This document shows positions 60,839-64,000 of a stretch of 64,000 bases of DNA, piece after piece. Position numbers and translations under genes: made by a program. This stretch comes from Macrostomum hystrix (taxonomy: Eukaryota > Platyhelminthes > Macrostomidae), in contig CATNEN010000033.1 of assembly GCA_950097015.1 (NCBI GenBank), forward strand, positions 2,170,001-2,234,000, written 5' to 3'. Under the pieces are notes generated by a model, which was not told the DNA's origin, searched no databases, and saw only the letters and a list, made by a program, of their open reading frames with translations. Within the stretch, counting starts at the first letter, position 1; each line of letters opens with the position of its first letter.

Positions 60839-63008
60839 GACTGTCGAACCTTCCGTCTGCCGCAGCCAGGCAGCGTGGCAACCGCCACGAGCTCCGCGCT
60901 GACATCATCCAGCTCCGGTCTGGTGAGTCCACTGCGGATGCACCACCCCAACAAAGTCCTGGTGCCGTCCACGACAAGCGCGGGCTCCCAAGCCGCCTCA
61001 GACAGCGGCAGCGGAGTTGAAATAGCAGCCGGTTACCCTGGCAAACAATCCCGTTTTACATTGCCACCGGCCGGAGTTCGAATCCTGAGATCTGCAACGA
61101 CCGCCTCCTCGCGACTGCCGACGGCTCAACAGAAGCGACAGGAGGTGAAGCAGGAGCCAACTGTTGTCACGGATACCAAAGACAAAGAAAGCTCGGTCGA
61201 TTGCGACAAAGATGCAAACTCCGACGAGGCAGAGGCTGCCGATGGCGCTGTACCTCGACAGCCGCGTCAGCGTCGCAACACTTTTTGTCTGGAGCCGCCC
61301 GAGCCACCCAGCGATGCTGACTTCAGCGAGATCATCGAAGCCGAGGCTGACGTAATCGCTGATTTCGCCGCCTCGCTTGCCAGCGCAGATACAGGTGACC
61401 ATTTTACCAAAAGGGGAAAATTCCTGCGATTTCCTGAGAATGTAGGCGAGAGAATCTGCCCTAACAATCGCGACCATTGCAGGGTATTGTCTGACTGAGT
61501 CTAAAGAGCGGGACACTCAGGCCACGGCAGCGAGCACCGATTCGGCTGCTACTGGACCCGATCCAGCACACGCTCCAGCACCCGCTCCGGTGACCCCAGC
61601 CCCTACAACCTCGGCATCCAGAACCCCAACAGGTTTGCGGAAGCCATCGACGTTGACAACCGTAACGACGCCAAATTCGACTTCGCAATTGGCCAAGCGG
61701 TCCGGCATTCTTGCTCCGTCAGCGGTTTCTGGTGCGAGGCAAGCAACACAGCCGAGGGCGACAGCCAGCGCTGCAGCTACCGCATTTTCGGTTGTCAAGA
61801 CAGCGCCACACAAACAGCTGCCGCAGCCAACGCCTCGTTCGAATCGTCGGGCCAGCTTTCCAGCCACCGATGACTCGGCCTCTTCCGTCGCCATGGAGTC
61901 GGAAAATCCGAGAGCCGGCTCAAAGGCGCCACCTGCTTCGTCTCGTCGCCAGTCGGCCCTGCCGGCGACGAACAAGCTTAAGGCACCGACCACGGCGACG
62001 TCTGTCGCAACACCGCCTCGACGCTCCATTCCTTCAGCTGGCAAGCTGTCCGCCGCCCAGGCGACAGTTTCGACGACTGCGGTTTCAAACCCAAGCGCCG
62101 GTTAGTGATAAGCCAGTTAATTCCACAGCGTCAGATCCTTTCACTTCCAATCATTCCTAATTGATTATTTGAGTTTCAGTTTGTGAACTATGCCTTTTCA
62201 CACAGCCGATCTGTTCTAGGCGAATAAATGCGAGTGCAATTCTGATTCTTGCTTGACTTGCACACTTGCTAACTCGCATGAGTTCGGATTGCCAGAGCTT
62301 GAGTTCTCTGTCAGTGCTGCGCCCTTACTCTTAGCCTAGCAAGGCCACTAAATCGATCGCTGCTCCCTTGCATTCAGGCTGGGCTCTCCTTTTGTCAAAC
62401 TTCGTCTTACCCATACGGCACAGACTGCTGAGCAATTCAGGAATGTTGAGTCAGTGTCTGAGAGTCAACGTTTCACCCGCTGTAACCCTAGCATTGTGTG
62501 CCCAGTTCGGTGAACCCAGCAATGTTCACAGGGCTAGTACCATTTTTTTGTAGAATAATTAGTAGCTAGCAATCGTGGTTTCATTCGTAAGTACATGTGG
62601 GTGCCGCCCCACCGAAGAGCACGCTATTCATCACACGGGCCACCTCACTGGTCACACAGCGCCTCAATGGGCACTGTCTATGGGCGAGCATCACGACCGG
62701 CGCCACGCTGAAACCAAAGTAATAATGGCCGTGGCAGTAATAATGACATTACAGATTCTTATAGCAGCCGTGGTATTTGTATTGTCACAGTGGTAAAACT
62801 CATGCTGTCACCGTTGCTCACTGCCCATATCGCTACACACATTTTGGTCTCTAAATCTCAAATTCCCCATTGTCGGCAGCGGCCCCGGCTTTCAGGCTCG
62901 CCACGGTGCGGCCAGTGGGCCAGTCGGGTCGCCTGGTCTCCAAGGCTGTGGAATCGTTGACCACGGCCTCTTCCACATCGTCTGTGTCCTCGGCACGAAG
63001 CGGAGCCG

Positions 63009-63042
<34 letters not shown>

Positions 63043-63727
63043 TGCAGTAGCCAATTCTGGGGTTGCCAGGAAGTCGGCCAAGGTAAATATAGAAAAGAAA
63101 TTTTGTTGTCCTTGGTTTCGCCAAGCTGAGTTTCGCTTACCTGGCCGCCTTGCTCGCCTCTCGCGTATGAAATTTCAGGCCATCATCGGCAACTATCCGC
63201 AGGTCAAGGTACTCAAATGAAATTTGAGTGCTTTGTATATACTACTCGTTTTTCAATGAGTAGTATGCATTGTGTGATATGAAAAAACAAAAGAATTGTT
63301 TAAAAAACTAGATTCTTGTGCGGTAGCAGATTTCAACACCCACGCACAATGGTTGTTGCTGATTTTCAATCCCCAAATCCCCAACACAAACACCTGAAAT
63401 CCTAAACACAAACACCTGAAATCCCCAAAACAAACAATTAAAATCCCGAACACAAACATCTGGAATTCCCAACACACGCAGGCCGGTCTGCTCGCGGCCG
63501 GCAAGTCGCGGCCTCCTCAGCCAGCCGCCGGCGGTCGTCGTAGATCCGTGGCGAGCAGCTCGAAGGCTTCGTCCGGCTGCAGCTCCCCGGCAGGTGGCTC
63601 CCAGCATCACTTGGCTCAGCAGCTTCATCACCAGTCCGGCCTGCAGCACAGGCGGCCGACCATTGTTGAGCTCGCGTCGGCCAGGGCGCAGCTGGACTCG
63701 GTGCAGCAGACCGCATGCGACCTGCAG
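60839..63727 (+). CDS. Unrecognised Ser/Thr/Ala/Pro-rich protein, at least five exons, both ends missing
   Basis: Exons 60839..61394, 61483..62100, 62880..63082, 63179..about 63208 and 63482..63727, with phases 1, 1, 0, 0 agreeing at each join. The first visible exon starts DCRTFRLPQPGSVATATSSA after a CCACAG acceptor with no ATG, so upstream exons exist. The protein is mostly low complexity: Ser/Thr/Ala/Pro with scattered basic residues, an acidic patch (SDADFSEIIEAEADVIADFA) and a GCC-encoded run of 13 Ala in exon 3. The last visible exon ends PTIVELASARAQLDSVQQTA, perhaps the start of a coiled coil, at a GTTAGG donor. The disordered basic N-part leading to a coiled coil recalls microtubule-associated proteins or kinesin-14 tails, but nothing diagnostic is seen. 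Confidence 0.6.
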
Positions 63728-63732
63728 GTTAG

Positions 63733-64000
63733 GCTGGGATCTGGGAGATGAGATTTCACTGAGGCTGGTGTCGGATCTGGGAGATGAGATTTCACTGAGG
63801 CTGGTGTCGGATCTGGGGGATGAGATTTCACTGAGGCTGGTGTCGGATCTGGGGGATGAGATTTCACTGAGGCTGGTGTCGGATCTGGGGGATGAGATTT
63901 CACTGAGGCTGGTTTCGGATCTGGGGGATGAGATTTCACTGAGGCTGGTGTCGGATCTGGGGGATGAGATTTCACTGAGGCTGGTGTCGGATCTGGGGGA
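63733..64000. repeat. 36-bp minisatellite, at least 7 copies, runs off the window
   Basis: A 36-mer containing CTGGGGGATGAGATTTCACT and GAGGCTGGTGTCGGAT, starting within six bases of the exon donor at 63728. The minus-strand frame through it is an artefact of the 36-bp period. Confidence 0.96.

Overview
The window is nuclear DNA of an animal. It has GT-AG introns and GC-rich exons in AT-rich surroundings. Recognisable metazoan genes are PDIA3/ERp57, CHMP1, mitochondrial PGS1, a RASSF with C1, RA and SARAH domains, TATDN1, the ciliary protein CIMAP2/LEXM and a polyglutamine bZIP factor. It also carries several DNA-transposon groups and tRNA-derived SINEs. I cannot name the species; an invertebrate, possibly a flatworm or other spiralian, fits. 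All exon joins below were deduced by eye from splice signals, reading phase and remembered family consensus.

Layout. 0-14.5 kb: minisatellites around one gene, the bZIP factor (minus strand, 6.05-7.6 kb). 14.5-21.2 kb: a weak unrecognised exon cluster (minus), then PDIA3 (plus, four exons). 22.9-27.6 kb: CHMP1 and the 3' part of PGS1 (both minus); PGS1 has two minisatellite-bearing introns and a one-base frameshift. 27.8-36 kb: a transposon graveyard with a P-like THAP element, a decayed Crypton-like tyrosine recombinase holding a LINE fragment, and three non-autonomous inverted-repeat elements, two with 8-bp target duplications. 36.6-39.7 kb: two more arrays. 40.9-44 kb: a SINE and RASSF (plus). 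45.4-47.6 kb: two arrays. 47.9-49.1 kb: TATDN1 (plus). 50.2-56.9 kb: CIMAP2 (plus, eight exons); its introns hold an intact Tc1-like transposon, a minisatellite, a SINE and an inverted-repeat element. 57.9-58.9 kb: an unrecognised minus-strand gene read through two in-frame TAG codons. 60.8-63.7 kb: an Ala/Ser/Thr/Pro-rich gene (plus) running off the right edge into another array.

Sixteen tandem arrays (units 15-40 bp) occupy about 14 kb. Many long open frames in the window are only arrays whose unit length is a multiple of three. Several arrays share a GGGATC-type core on one strand. The host genes are unrelated housekeeping, signalling and ciliary functions with no operon logic. The least explained items are the TAG-interrupted gene, the Tc1-like transposase with a short D-to-E spacing, a possible 21-nt microexon in PDIA3, and the shared minisatellite core.
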